A DNA stretch of 64,000 nt from NCBI GenBank assembly GCA_021401465.1, contig JADDMT010000135.1:1-64000 (forward strand), read 5' to 3'. This document shows positions 21,938 to 34,050 of the stretch, one piece after another. The translations under genes were made by a program, and so were the position numbers. This stretch comes from Teratosphaeria epicoccoides (lineage: Eukaryota; Ascomycota; Dothideomycetes; Mycosphaerellales; Teratosphaeriaceae). The notes below the pieces were generated by a model. It did no database searches. It was given only the letters and a program-made list of their open reading frames with translations, and was not told where the DNA came from. Position 1 is the stretch's first letter; the number at the start of each line of letters is the position of its first letter.

Positions 21938-22723
21938 ATAAGCTATTATGGCTAAGATGAGTTAATTGATCTTGATTAATTGATTAAAGAAGAAGAAGCT
22001 CTAGTTTAGACCTACAGACACAGCGAGGCGTAAGCTAAGCGAAATAGGAGTAGAGGTTAATGTTAGTGTCTTAGAACAGGAAAGTTTAGGAAGCGACGAG
22101 GTTTTTATACCCTCTAACAGCCCCCCTGTTGCCTACCGCAACCGTTAAGCTAGTAACTCGAACTACATGCGTAGAGTGCCTGCCTTAGGTTAACTTACAA
22201 GGGGACTAGATAATGCAAGAATAGATAACGTAGCTGTCACGCATGTGCGCTAACTGTACTCATGCTAGCCTACTAGCATGAAAATGTAGCGAGACCCGCG
22301 CTAGGAGCGCGCTCCTACTATTTCGAGTAGTACGCGCATACATACTTTCCTACTACCCTAAGGTTCTATGACATGTTCTTCATAGTCACGACTAAATAGG
22401 GACGGCCAAGCTACTTGGCGAGGCTAGCGCGTATGCTCGCCCTATAATTTCAAGGATTAACTAAAGTACGTACTCGTAGTTTCCTGATATCTTAATCTGC
22501 ATGTAAAGCGAAGGTATTATGAAGCTACCTAACATGTAACAGATTAAAACCCGCCTAAGTTAGCAGCCTCTGCCCTGTACTCGCTACGAAGGTATTAAGG
22601 TATACGCATGACATATGTTACGTAGGCTATCTACCTATTTACTCTTGCGTAGTATAAGCGTGCTACATCCTATACCCTATACATTCCGCGTATATTACTT
22701 AGTAAGGCTAGGGACATCCTCAT

Positions 22724-22737
22724 AGGAGGAGGGGCAG
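22724..22737 (+). other. Polypurine tract of E1
   Basis: AGGAGGAGGGGCAG lies directly before the 3' LTR. Reverse transcription of the plus DNA strand would start here. The same tract is seen in E2 just before 27793. Confidence 0.75.
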
Positions 22738-23097
22738 TAATACGGTTAATACTAGGGGGCTATTAGAGCCGCATAGGTTCTAATGTCCGCCCTTAGCATG
22801 TAGTAACCCTGCTACACATAGCAAGGGGGTCCTTCGTACATACGTTAGCTTGTATGTCGTCTAAGTAGGATTAGTTGTCGATGTAGGACGCCCCTACGTC
22901 GCTAACCCTACGGTACCCCTACGAGGTTAGGCTCAGACATGCTTTCCCTAATTAAGGAGTGTCAGGGGTTATAAGCACCCTTAGTGCTACCTCTACGATA
23001 AGCAGAAAGCAGCGCTATCTTGTACCTACTAAAAGGTCGGATTACTCTGTTACACTGCGAGATATTTCCATATTATATAGCATATACATCTATATTA
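22738..23097 (+). repeat. 3' LTR of E1 (360 bp)
   Basis: Same length as the 5' LTR and differing mainly by C/T and G/A transitions. Ends ATATTA and is followed by the ACTAG target duplication. Confidence 0.9.
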
Positions 23098-23102
23098 ACT
23101 AG

Positions 23103-25955
23103 TATCTGTATAGATGCTAAAGAAGAAGCTAAGTACTAGATAAGGTAGTTATTTTAAAGAAAGAAGTTCGAAGTACTAAGCTTCTTTTGTATTTTAGCAG
23201 CTATAGGTCATGTGCTCTACATAGTCACTAACCGCATACGTTACATTGTCACATTATTAGCTTCTGCCTAAGAAATGACCAGAAATAGAAGGCACATGAC
23301 GCTGCTACCTGAAAAATGGCTAGAAACAGAAGGCATGCGATGTAGTCATAGATTCAGTTAAATATCACATACTACTACCTAGGCACATGACTAAATGAAG
23401 AAGGCACGATATCAGGCGATTCTGCCTTAAAAGGCAGTAAAAATTGATCCTCGTAGTTGCGACCTACAGACCTTATCTACTACTATATGGAGGCATTAGG
23501 AATAGTAGTAACTGCAACATAGTCACATTAACGCTAGCTTAATAGCGGCATATACACTCGGCAGATACAGCTACATAGGATAGATGTCGCCATAGTTGCT
23601 ACTTCTTTGTTAAGAGTACATAACTACCTATATGTAGCACATAGCGGTACATAGTAGCTAACTAATCTAGACAGTAGTTACGACGGCCTCATATGCGCTA
23701 GCTAGGCAGTAGCATGTACACTTAGTAGCAAGAGATATCTATATCTACTACTACTCTTCTACCTTAGCTCTTTATTAATGATATTAACTAACTTCGAAGA
23801 CTGACCTAATACACATAAGTAGTAGTAACATTAATTAACCCTCTATCTTACTATTTAAGACAATAGCTAGCATAGTCGCTTAATGCGCTAATTGTGGCAT
23901 CGACAGCCTGCTTAAGAAGTACCCATGTTAGGTAGTAGCCTACTACTACAAGAATTGCCAGATAATCGACTAGCATGACAACTATAAGGACAGCTACGCT
24001 AAGCAGCTAACCTAGAATAAGAATTAGTATGCAGTTAACCCTAAGATATAACAACTAGTTACTAACTTCATGTTTACTAGACGCGTTAAAATCTTGCTGT
24101 TTAAGAAGATCTTTAAAGGGGAGGACATAGCGAGTCGCGCGACAAGGGAGCAGGCTAATAGTATACTACCCCTAATTACGAACAAGGTGTTTAGAGTGCT
24201 ACTTAATAGACCGCTAGGTGCACATGAGCTTTTCTTTAGCAGGCTAACTGTCGTCAGTTACAATAGGACCCCTAATGCCCCTTAGATGAGTTTTAGGGGG
24301 GTCCATGTATTTAGGAGCAAAAGGAATAGGAAGGTCGTCTTCATTGTGATGAGGACAGAAGACGCTAATTAGTCAGGCTAAAAGAAGGTTAATGTCAAGT
24401 ACAAGACAAAAGACTAGTATACCTAGGCATTCTACTAAGGCCTGTAGAATACATACGACATAGAGCTATTGTATGACGAGTTCTCTCTATAGTTTAGACA
24501 GCGTCTATAGGGCGAGTTCGGCGACGTTGTCGCAAGAGCCCGTAACAACTTAGCTACTTTGAATAGCACAATGAACAAGCCGTTTATCGTCTAGTACTAC
24601 ATGTAGAGGAACGAGATGCGCTAACAAGTGCATATGTGTATCTCGACACATGTTTCTGAGGCTATAGTAGGCTAGCGAGCAGGCAGGCGTAAAGACATAG
24701 TAGTATTCTAAAGGGGGGTCTAGCCATGTTTCCTGAAGTCTAGCGAGCTAGCAGAGATTATATTACTTATAGTTTACTTGTTTCTTAGCTCCTATGAGAC
24801 TAGCATGCTAGTAAGAGCTATAGTCCCTGTTAATTTGATATAGTAATAGTAGGTAGATGTGATTCGACAGTAGCATATTTTAGTCGTAGTAGCTACTTAG
24901 CTGCTACTAACATAGCAGGCAGGTATGTATGTATTTACCGGAATTTAGATGACATTAACGCGGACCTCTACACTTTCGTGTAGTCTAAGTAGTTCGTACT
25001 CTACATGACTATTATGGCTACTTAGCTGCCTCGACTTTAGTTTTTAGCATTTAAGAAGTATGAGGGAATGTTAGAGAGCGTAGAGGTTAAAGACAAGATT
25101 GTCGAATAGTTTGCGGACTAGATGTACCTCTAAGCGTATAAGGAAAGGCATAGGAGGATGTAGACGACTTACAAGCTACAGCCGTTAACTATAGAAGGCT
25201 TCGGAGACTGCCTATAGTGTAGAGACAGCGGCATAGTAGCTAGTACAGTAAACGAGCTGTATAAGGGGGACGGTAGTCTGAAGACAAGTTTCATTCACGA
25301 GCATTATAGTAGGAAGAAGGGAGTAGTTAGCAACCTTTCTACCCTGTTATGAGGGGGGCTTACGCAGATCGTAGTATAGGCTATAGTAATAGTGTAGATA
25401 ACATAGGGATAAGATATAGACAGCCTAGAGGTCTGTTTTAATTGTTTATTCGGCAGTAGACAAAACGGTGTATTTTGTGACGAACAAGCTAAGCTCGTGA
25501 GTTAAGAGGGCCTGTATTTGATATCGACACCCTAAGAACGATGCTATTTCCTGTTCTTTAGCCTATCATAGACTACGTATTAGAATAGTAGCTAATTACT
25601 ACAGGCAAGCGGCTATAGTAGTGCGTGTTCTAACTACTACATATCGCTAACACTTAGTAGTAATGCCTGTCGCCAGATCGCAGGGCTAGGAGTAGGGCTA
25701 AGTAGACGTACATGTTAGAGGAGCGTACGAGTGTAGGTAAGTAGCAATCGAGTAGAAAGCCGTTAAATAAGCACGCCTACGAGTAGGCATGAGTAGGAAG
25801 GCTAACGAGCCCGTGAATCGAGTAGCTAGGAGTAGGGCCGAGTAGGCTGAGCTAGTAAGATACTACTAGTATACTACTAGTACTTACTTAGCTAACTTAG
25901 CTCTACTTAGTCTACTCTTCGTACTTCGTACTACTTAGGGGTTAGGTTTTCGAGA
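23103..25955. other. Unidentified RIP-degraded repeat between E1 and E2
   Basis: It has no recognisable LTR pair. A plus-strand gene relic lies at 23880-24840 (separate entry). From 24840 to 25640 coding-like plus-strand patches continue without a family I can name. The stretch 25680-25930 is full of GAGTAG and CTACT words and includes an imperfect inverted arrangement around 25840-25910. Confidence 0.4.
23880..24840 (+). pseudogene. Unidentified plus-strand gene relic
   Basis: Coding-like plus-strand frame with TAG interruptions. It includes CGIDSLLKKYPC near 23895 and an open piece at 24070-24285 (RRVKILLFKKIFKGEDIASR, then NKVFRVLLNRPLGAHELFFS). Later segments FGDVVARARNNLATLNS and EMR..VHMCISTHVSEAIVG keep the same frame. 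The two Cys residues near the start and the charged helices suggest a transposon protein, but I cannot assign it. Confidence 0.4.
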
Positions 25956-26982
25956 CATCCTTAAAGATCTAGCTTAGAGGCTTGTACCTTAGCGTCTTAG
26001 CGGACGTAGTGCGGATTACAAGCAGGGAAGGCTCGGCTTCCTTGTCGCTAACCTTAAACTCAGCCCTAGCCTTCTTCTTCTTCTTAGATAGTAGCGTCAA
26101 GGTAACATAGGTAGCGGCGATACAATGTGTTAGCTACACGCACGCGACAGGATTTAAGTAAGTAACTTACAGCTTAGTCCTATAGACTAGCTTAGAGGCA
26201 GGCTGCCTCTTAGTATAGCCCTAGGGCGTAGCCTTAGCAGCAGTAATAGTGAATTGCTTGATAACCTTCTTGCGGATTATCCGCGTCTTAAAGTCATCGT
26301 TAATAGAGGCAAGGGCCCTGAGTTGCTAACGCTAGCAGCTAGTCAGATACTTCTTGACGCTAACGTTAGCCTAGCGGAGAAAGTCAGCATTTATCCTTAG
26401 AGGGTACTCGCACTATATGCGTACTCTAGCAAAGGTCTTAACCCTAACAGTTAATACCTTCAAGATCTTCTAGACTAGGTCTACAATTAGACCTTAGCAA
26501 ATGTTTTCGCCTGTTAGCAGAGTGTCGAAGTAAACGCCGCCATGTAAGTAGTTCGTAGTTACGGTGAAGCACGAGAGGGCGCTAAGCATGTAGGCGAGTA
26601 CCTTGTAGTACTTAGCCTATAGCCTGTTTATAGTTAGAGTACCTTTAGTAATGCCCTTATCACGCGTACTCTAGAAGTTATCGATGTTATAGTAGAGCTA
26701 GTTGTACTCGCTATACACCTCTTTAGGGAGGTCCTAGCATTTTTGATGCTTGCTATTATAGTTAACACAATTGTAGTAGATACTACCCTCATTAAATCCG
26801 CTAACGTTAATCTTAGCTACGCTTTAGTTAGTATAAGTCCCGCATACCTCGCAGGTAGGGGACGCCTTACTAACACGTAGAGGAGAGATATGTGTAGCTT
26901 AGCTGCCAAGGTTGTCAAGGCATCGTTAACATAAGCGACAATTGCAGGTAGAGCGAGTAGTATTAAACTTAGTCTGTAGTAT
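25956..26982 (-). pseudogene. Antisense Cys-cluster gene of E2, truncated copy
   Basis: Copy of the E1 antisense gene lacking the C-terminal basic tail, cut off by the truncation of E2. The start codon is ATA at 26980-26982 (ATG in E1). It keeps TCEVCG and, at the second cluster, NCVNYNSKHQKC: the Cys here is Tyr in E1. Conversely E1 keeps a Cys two positions after CEVC that E2 has as Tyr. Each copy therefore preserves cysteines the other has lost, which supports an ancestral cysteine cluster. Confidence 0.7.
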
Positions 26983-27792
26983 ATAAGCTATTGTTGCTAA
27001 GATAAGTTAATTGATCTTAATTAATTGATTGAAGAAGAAGAAGCTCTAGTTTAGACATGCAGGCATAGCGAGGCGAAAGCCAAGCAAAGTAGAAGCAGAG
27101 GTTAATGTTAGTGTTTTAGAACAGGAAGTTTAGGAAAGCGACGAGGTTCTTATACTCTCTAACAGCCCCCCTGTTACCTACCGTACCTGTTAAGCTAGTA
27201 ACTCAAACTACATGCGCAGAGTACCTACCTTTAGTTAACTTACATAGGGACTAAATAATGCAAGAACAGGTAACGCGGCTATTACGCATGTACGCTAACT
27301 ACACTTATACTAGTCTACTAGCATGAAAATGTGACGAGACTCGCACTAGGAGCGCGCTCCTACTGTTTCAAACGGTACGCACAGAGTATCCGCATATATT
27401 CCTACTAGCCCTAAGGTTCTACAACACGTTTCTTTATAGTCACGACTAAATAGGGACGGCTAAGCTATTTGGCGAAGCTGCTACGCATACTCGCCCTATA
27501 ATTTTAAAGATTAACTAAAGAACATACTTGTAGTTTCCTGATATCTCGATCTGCATGTAAAGCGAAGGTGTTACGAAGCCGCCTAACATGTAATAGATTA
27601 AAAACACGCCTAAGTTAGTAACCTCTGTCCTGTATTTACTACGAAGATATTAGGGTATATACATGACATATGTTACGTAGGCTATCTACCTATTTACTCT
27701 TGCGTAGTATAAGTGTGCTATATCCTGTACCCTATACTTTCTATGTATATTACTTAGTAAGGCTAGGGACATCCTCATAGGAGGAGGGGTAG

Positions 27793-28182
27793 TAATACAG
27801 TTAATACTAGGGGGCTATTAGAGCCGCATAGGTTCTAATGCCTGCCCTTAGCATGTAGTGACCCTGCCGTACATAGTAAGGGGGTCCTTTATACATACGT
27901 TAGCTCATATGTTATCTAAGTAGGATTAATGCTTGACGTAGGATGCCCCTATGTTGCTAACCCTAGGGTACCCCTACAGGGGCTTCCTAACCCTACGGTA
28001 CCCCTACAGGGTTAGGCTCAGACATGCTTTCCCTAATTAAGGGGCGTCAGGGGTCATAAGCACCTCTATCGCTACCTCTGCGATAAGCAGAAAGCAGCGC
28101 TATCTTATACCTATTAAAAGGTAAGATTACTCTGTCATACTACGAGATATTTTCATATTATATAGCATATACATCTATATTA
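27793..28182 (+). repeat. 3' LTR of E2 (390 bp, with internal duplication)
   Basis: Starts TAATACAGTT, ends CTATATTA. It is 30 bp longer than the E1 LTR because of a local repeat at about 27957-28015: GCTAACCCTAGGGTACCCC and then CCTAACCCTACGGTACCCC. Confidence 0.85.
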
Positions 28183-28719
28183 ACTGTCCTATGAAAGGCA
28201 AGCCGCACTTAGAGATCTTTAAACTAGAGACCCTAAAGAGACTAAAGTAGTGTCCTTAGTATAACGTAGTTAATCTACTCTATAAGGCTAACGAGAATAG
28301 TACGTAACAGGCAAGTATACCTGCGAGCATACTACGAACATCCCTTCCTACATATCCCCTTAACTAGGAATTTGCTGACATTACATAGCTATAGCTAGGT
28401 CTGCTACAGGCTCTTAAGAGTCGAATGCTACTACGTCTATAGCGCAAAGCTCCTCCTTAGTACGTGCCCTAGCATTCGCAGGTACTTAGGAGTCGAACAC
28501 TACTATGTCTGTAGCGTAAGGCTCCTCCTTAGTGCCTACCCTAGCACTAACTTTAACCCCTTGTAATCCCTAGCTAACACAGCTCCGCCATAGGGCTTAC
28601 TTATCTTAGGCTAGTATATCGCGAGTTGCTAACAACAAGCGCTAGCTAAAGATAGCTATAAGGGCTCCTGTACATGCTAGTACGCTTGCTAGCGAGACTT
28701 ATCTACAGGCAGTTATACT

Positions 28720-29900
28720 AGCTCTAAGTCTGAAGAAGGGTAAGGGTAATACTAAGGAGCTAGAATCAAAGCTGCTACTAACGCCGCTAAAGATTAACAC
28801 AAGGATGTATGAGCAGGAGATCTAGCTCATACCTACTAATAATAGCGGATTTACTAAGAATTACCTTAAGCTAAATCTAACTAATAAGGTCTTTGTAGGC
28901 AAAATTAACATACTATTTAGTCTTTATACTAAGCACATAGTATTACTCGAGGCCTTCTTAGTAGCGCGGGCTATATTACAGGACGAGCGGCAAAACAAGC
29001 ACCTCTAAGGTCTAGTTAGCAATCTATTGTTTTACAAGTAGTACTTTATTAAAGACCCTAAGGCAAAGGATAGCAAGTTTAACGCTTATAATAAGCCTAC
29101 GATAATCGTTGCAGATTAGAACGATTATAAGAACGTCGCTAAGATGCTTGGTGTCTTTAAGCCTACAAAGAAGTCCGCTATCTATAAGGCATTCTTCCTT
29201 ATTAAGATGTATGACTCTATTACTTCAAGAGAGTTAGAGCATCTACTAAGTAGGCGCTTATCGATATTTGACGACTCCGAGTCGTTCGATCTAGCCTCTA
29301 TTAATAATACTACATTGTTCTTAGACTCGGAGCGTAATGCCCTAGCTAAGCAGGCAGAGCGCGTTAGTCTAGTAAAGGCGCTAGAGTCTGTCTAATCTAT
29401 TATTAAGTCAGAAGGGGTAGACAAGACGCTGTTAGACAACTCAGACAATTTGACTAATATTAGTGTCATTATAGCTTAACTATATAGACTACAGAGTACA
29501 GAGTAACAGGCAGAGTACGAGAAGTAGCAGCAAGTAGTAGAGGTAAAGGCCGCATTTATAGCGAGAGTAGAAGCTAAGAAGGTTGCAAAGCGAGCATGCG
29601 TTAGCGCTAACGAGGTAATATTAATTAATCATAATGATGATAACAAGCTAGTCGCGAACGTAGCCGCGAGTACTACGCTAGCAGAGATGCTAATAAAGAA
29701 AGAGTTAGGGATTAAGATTAAGCATAAGCGCGTCTCTGTAGAACCTACGACTCTTATAGTATTCGCAGCTAAAACCGTAGCTTAAGCAGAGGAGGCTACA
29801 GCGCTAGAAGGGGGTCAGCTAGTAGAGATTATTACAGGAGCGCATTAACTAGCAACTACTAAGAAGTAAAGGCAAGTGCTACTAAAGCTTAATGTAGATC
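28720..29900 (+). pseudogene. Unidentified plus-strand gene relic in repeat F
   Basis: A coding-like frame runs with few stops. The open piece 29144-29395 reads MLGVFKPTKKSAIYKAFFLI, then MYDSITSRELEHLLSRRLSI and a segment with SERNALAKQAERVSLVKALE. It is followed by KSEGVDKTLLDNSDNLTNI and a charged helical stretch KAAFIARVEAKKVAKRA. Upstream patches read NYLKLNLTNKVF and INILFSLYTKHIVLLEAFLV. I do not recognise the family; a transposon-encoded protein is likely from context. Confidence 0.42.
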
Positions 29901-30199
29901 TAAATCTAATTATGTACTAGCTAAGACTAAAGAACTAGTTTGATTACAAGGTAATTAACGATAGGGGTAGTAGTAAGCATAGTATAAGAAGGTAGATAAG
30001 TAGAAGCTTGATTAATAGGGTACACTAATGCTACTTGCGCTACATTTGCGATCTTACATACTATTCTGCTACCCTTAACCTCATGCTACAAAGGGCTAAT
30101 TACTACGCTTAGCTATAGCAGACAAGTCGTAGCGCTAGTTATTAGTGTATACTAGAAGACTGCTACTAAAGGTATCCTGCTACAACTACTACACCTATA

Positions 30200-30698
30200 G
30201 CTTTAAGTCGACAATATGCTAACTCTACTATATAATGTACTCTAAGTAAGTGCTAACAAGACCTGCTAATTCCTTGACTTGCGCTCTAATCGCACCTGTG
30301 TTTATGCTAGCAACTATACTGCTACCTGCATTATTAACCCCCTTGAGTGCTACTAGCTTAGCCTTCATAGAATCAAGGTTAGAATCTAGCTACACTACTT
30401 GCGCCTTACTTGTAGCTAGCCTCTACTTTAGTACCTCTATCTTCTCTTTAATTGTAGGCTTATGTACTATTATAGCAGAGTAAGGACTCTTGCTAAAGCG
30501 CTTGTAATAGGCGCATGCCTTGTTAGACTAGTTGCTAAAGACCTTATAGTTAAGCTTATGCTTATTACATTTATTGTATAGACTTAGTACTATCTTGCTA
30601 TTATCTGTCTCTATAATATAGCCAGATTAATCGAATTTACGCGCCTGCGCTAGCTTATTCTCTTAGATGAGGGCATCCTAGTCAGACTAACTAATATA
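30200..30698 (-). pseudogene. Minus-strand Cys/coiled-coil gene relic of repeat F, split by D1
   Basis: The minus-strand frame reads ENKLAQARKFD, then SLYNKCNKHKLNYKVF, then NKACAYYKRFSKS, then a coiled coil (KPTIKEKIEVLK, LATSKAQVVQLDSNLDSMKA, VKELAGLVST). Tyr codons at several spots could be RIP-altered Cys codons, giving an arrangement like the antisense genes of A, C, D and E. The frame continues across the ATATA insertion site into 50341-50440, where the upstream part reads ANRAFRLYKLTTSSSYNF. Whether F is an LTR element, so that this would be antisense to pol, is not established. Confidence 0.5.
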
Positions 30699-31175
30699 TG
30701 TCATGAGTGTCAGGAGTACTATGAGTCACAGGATCATGAGGGTCCTAAGTACTATGAGTCATAGTATAGTCATAGGAGTACTATGAGTCATAAGCATAGT
30801 TATAGGAGAAAGGATCTGTTACGTGAGGATAGATCCCTAGATCTGTAGGGTTAGTCTATAGATCTATAGGCCTACAGGGGAGAAGGGATCTGTTATAGGA
30901 TAATAGACCCTTAGATCTGTAGGGTTAGTCTACAGATCTATAGACATAGATCTGTTAGGTCTATTAACAGATCTAACAGAGCTGCTCTGTCTCTCTAGTA
31001 TATAGGGATAGCTTTAGGACAGGTAGTTAGGAGCTTTGTCCTTAATCTTAATTTAATCCTCTCTTGCTTAGAGGAGAGTTAGTTACAAGGTTAACTACTA
31101 TTATCGATATTCTTTATAGCTCTGTAAGTCTAACACCTAATCCCCTTCCTGCTATTAGCACCTAACCTTATGACA
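30699..31175 (+). repeat. 5' LTR of D1 (477 bp)
   Basis: Starts TGTCATGAGTGTCAGG and ends CTTATGACA. It contains a run of AGATCT and GGATCTGTTA motifs between about 30810 and 30985, partly as inverted repeats (GATCTGTTAGGTC..AACAGATCTAACAGA). The same LTR type appears at 49859, 60869 and, inverted, at 6374. Confidence 0.92.
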
Positions 31176-31354
31176 TTTTAAGCACTACTTCTAAGGAAGC
31201 ATTAGGGGACTTATCAAGCACTTAACATACGCCTATGTTAAGTAGTTCTTTAACTATTAGTTTAACTTCTAGCGACAGTTAACTAACACCATAAGAACAA
31301 GTTGCTACTATACCTTAAATTACGTAGTAGCTCGAATCTATTTACCTTAGCGAG

Positions 31355-32560
31355 ATGGCTCTAGCATCTGTCGTAGGTTTAACTACCGGGAATAGACACG
31401 GCAACAACGGCTTCAAGATAGGAAGCCCTATAGAGTTTACAGGACAATGATCTGAAGTCGAGATGTTTATCCTATAATGCTAGTTAGCATTTAACATAGA
31501 TATAGAATAGTTTACGACATATTATAAGCGAATGATATACATTGTCTCTTACCTAAAGGGACTAGCGTTCGAGTTCATCTAGCCTCATCTAACAGATTAT
31601 CTAGATTACATTAGTAACGTTAAAGCTAGGAAGACGACGACTAGGGAGATTCTCAACTTAGACAAGTCTTTGTTTAAGGCATTACGCGAAGCTTTTAGGC
31701 TTAGTAATGAGTAATAAGAGTCCGAGAGAGCTCTCCTAGGAATTTAGCAGAAGGGTTCCGCTATTAAGTACCGCGCGGACTTTTAGACCCTCTCTGCTTA
31801 AGTCGACTAGAATGATAATGCTTTAGCCGCTTAGTTCTACTAGGGACTAAAGGAGACGGTTAAAGACGAAATTGCCCGAGGAGATTAGCTAACGACATTC
31901 AAGGAAATAAGCGATCTCGTGATTAGAATCGATAATCGCATCTAGGAATAACAGCAAGAACGACAACATAGGAATCGCAAGCTAGCACAGGCTAACCATA
32001 AGGTTTAACGATTAGCACCAAAATGGCAAAGTAATTACTATAGTCTCTAACCTATAGAGTTAGATACGACTAAGGGGCGTCTAAAGAATAGACCCTAAGG
32101 GAAGCTACAGAAAGGCTCTCCTATTCAGAATAGTCCGAAGAAGCCATTCGACAAGAGTAATCTTAAGTGCCATAACTATAGAAAGAAAGGACATTTTGCC
32201 CGCAAGTGTTTTCCGAAGAAGCAATGACAGCAACTGCCTAGGACAGAGCAGGCTCGCGCGATAGTAACGGCACCTAAGCAAAAGGCCGCTACTATTCAAG
32301 AACTAGACTATGCCGCACTTACTTAGACTACGTGCTATGACGACGATTGTCGAATTCACATGAGTGATAAAGATAGTTCTAGATAGTACCCTATCTAAAA
32401 CAAGGCACAGTCGATCTATGCGCTAAGGGGTATACCTTCTAGTGCGACAGTCTTAAGGTAACAGGAACTAGAAGAAGAAGAAGAAGGTTTAGACGACAAC
32501 TACGAGCTTGTCGAAGCTGTTATTCCTGATTCTAAGGAAGACGAGAGCATAGAGCGATAG
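31355..32560 (+). pseudogene. gag: D1 gag, RIP-damaged
   Basis: ATG at 31355 opens MALASVVGLTTGNRHGNNGF followed by a gag-like region (EVEMFIL..LAFNID). The zinc knuckle begins at 32168: KCHNYRKKGHFARKC, where the second Cys is Tyr. D2 preserves the intact form CYNCRKKGHFAREC at the same place. D2 in turn has ATA instead of the start ATG, so the two copies complement each other as evidence. An acidic region (EEEEGLDDNYE) follows. Confidence 0.8.
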
Positions 32561-33059
32561 GCTATGCTGCTACATGACGTTAGACTCGATATTATCCGAA
32601 TCATATAGAACTAGTAGGCTTAGGCTTGCCCATGGATTAATAGAGTATAACACGTTAACTAGCTTTAGTATGACGAACTAGCCGACTGTATGCGACGACA
32701 CCCCTAAGGAGACTACTAGTCGTAGCTTAACCTCACGCGCATCAGAAAGTTGTCCAAGAAATTGTACTATTCGGGGTAGAGTTTACGCCCTAGGGAGGCT
32801 ACCTAACCCACGAAGGTATTCAGATTCCACAAGCGCTACAACTCCGAGTCTATCACTTAAAGATAGAGTACGCAAGAAACGCGCAGGAACAGCGAGGCCA
32901 AGAGCGAGAACGACCTCTTAGGCCAGAAAACGGTAACGCTTAGAGAAGAAGCTAAGACCGCATGATCCCTAAACTAGTCCGTGAAGACATTTATTCAGGA
33001 AACGACAAGGTCCGCTAGAATTAGACCTACAGACAGACTAGATAGGGCTGCAACAATGT

Positions 33060-33533
33060 GCTACGATTGGCGCCAGATACGCGAACAACCTTAGAGTATA
33101 GTTGCACATTAACGAGACGCTAGCTAGGGCCTTATTAGATCTAGGATGTACTAGAATGTTCATGACGCCTAAGTTCGCCAGGATAGCTAGGATAAAGCTA
33201 TAGGCGAAGACAAATGCTTTCTTACTACAAGCGATTAATAGAAAGCTAGTCACGTACAACTAAGGAGTAGTTAACAAAGAGACCGAGATGATGCCTCTAC
33301 GGATAGGACGCTACTAAGAGATGCTCTAGTTCGACATCATGGAGTCACTAGGCTTAGATGTAGTACTAGGGTTGCCATGGCTAAGAAACGCTAACCCCTA
33401 TCTCGACTAGAAGAATAAGAGGATCTAGTTCCCGGAACTCTTAAGATCGATACCTCTACCTATAGTGCATGACGTACTAGGCAAGATCGAAATATGTGCT
33501 ATGACTTCAAGCGAGATAGTAGCCGCTATCAAG
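33060..33533 (+). pseudogene. D1 protease region, cut by element B
   Basis: Aspartic protease remnant with ALLDLGCTR; the DLG triad at 33138-33146 is DSG in D2 (63270-63278), a TCA-to-CTA-type damage of the catalytic loop. About 390 bp further on, the frame is broken at 33538 by the insertion of element B, whose TSD is GATCT. Confidence 0.75.
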
Positions 33534-33538
33534 GATCT

Positions 33539-33714
33539 TGTCACGGGTAAACGGCGTATACACAGGGGTTCATGTAGTATTTAACAAGTACAATGGGGAG
33601 AGAGGGACTACCTGCTAGTTGTCCGGTCTTTTATAGCCAGCCTTGTCAGGGGTCGCGTCGCGTACCGCGCATAGGCCCTAGCCTATGCCAAGACTTAGGG
33701 CCTCGCCCTTTACA
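33539..33714 (-). repeat. 3' LTR of element B (176 bp)
   Basis: Starts TGTCACGGG and ends CCCTTTACA on the plus strand. The CTTCACA end of A reads CTTTACA here, one RIP transition. The adjacent plus-strand pyrimidine run is the polypurine tract of the element. Confidence 0.9.
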
Positions 33715-33735
33715 TTACCCCCCCCCCCCTTTCTT
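33715..33735 (-). other. Polypurine tract of element B
   Basis: A run of twelve or so C followed by TTTCTTG on the plus strand is a purine tract on the element's coding strand, directly inside the 3' LTR. Homopolymer length may be sequencing-sensitive. Further C-rich runs lie at 34105-34137. Confidence 0.7.
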
Positions 33736-34050
33736 GTTCATAGCAAGGAATCTGTCAGTTTCCTTCTAGCACATAAAGCCTAGATCACGGCTAGGCTAAC
33801 ACGGCTTCCTAACTTCACTTCCCTTGTCTAAGTCTACTCTACTTGTATAAGTCTACTCTACTTTACTTCTTACGCTCCCCGTTCTCCTGTGCCTACAGCC
33901 TAGCCTCTAACTAGTCCTGCCGGGTTCCTAGACTCTACTTCGCTTATTTAAATCTACTTTACCTTCCTACCTTCCTTTACTTCACTTCTATTTATCGCCA
34001 TCTAAGCCATTATAGGGGCGCTCCTAGGCTCGTGCTAGTACGTCCCTTAC

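Larger units (their letters stand above)
14966..23097 (+). mobile_element. Ty3/gypsy chromovirus element E1, complete, TSD ACTAG
   Basis: An 8132-bp element with two 360-bp LTRs and a perfect 5-bp target duplication, ACTAG (14961-14965 and 23098-23102). Order on the plus strand: LTR, gag, protease, RT, RNase H, integrase, chromodomain, an opposite-strand gene, polypurine tract, LTR. It is RIP-damaged throughout. Relatives in the window are E2 (25956-28182), E3 (54899-59570) and E4 (59631-60868). It is the longest undivided element here. The extra length comes from the 1.5-kb antisense gene. Confidence 0.92.
25956..28182 (+). mobile_element. Element E2, 5'-truncated Ty3/gypsy copy of the E family
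   Basis: Homology to E1 starts at about 25956 (E1 coordinate about 20910, inside the antisense gene) and runs through the polypurine tract to a 3' LTR (27793-28182). All of gag-pol is missing. The truncation point abuts the GAGTAG-rich stretch. It is more damaged than E1: the antisense gene's start codon is ATA. Confidence 0.85.
28183..30698. other. Repeat F (left part), host of the D1 insertion
   Basis: RIP-degraded sequence of unknown class. It carries a plus-strand gene relic (28720-29900) and a minus-strand relic (30200-30698) that converge. D1 inserted into the minus-strand relic; its other side continues at 50341. Near 28400-28540 a short tandem duplication is visible (CGAATGCTACTACGTCTATAGCG, then CGAACACTACTATGTCTGTAGCG, about 89 bp apart). 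No LTR identified. Confidence 0.45.

Noticed and set aside
30250..30483. 77-codon hydrophobic plus-strand open frame
   Set aside because: Shadow of the minus-strand coiled-coil relic of repeat F, which has better heptad structure.
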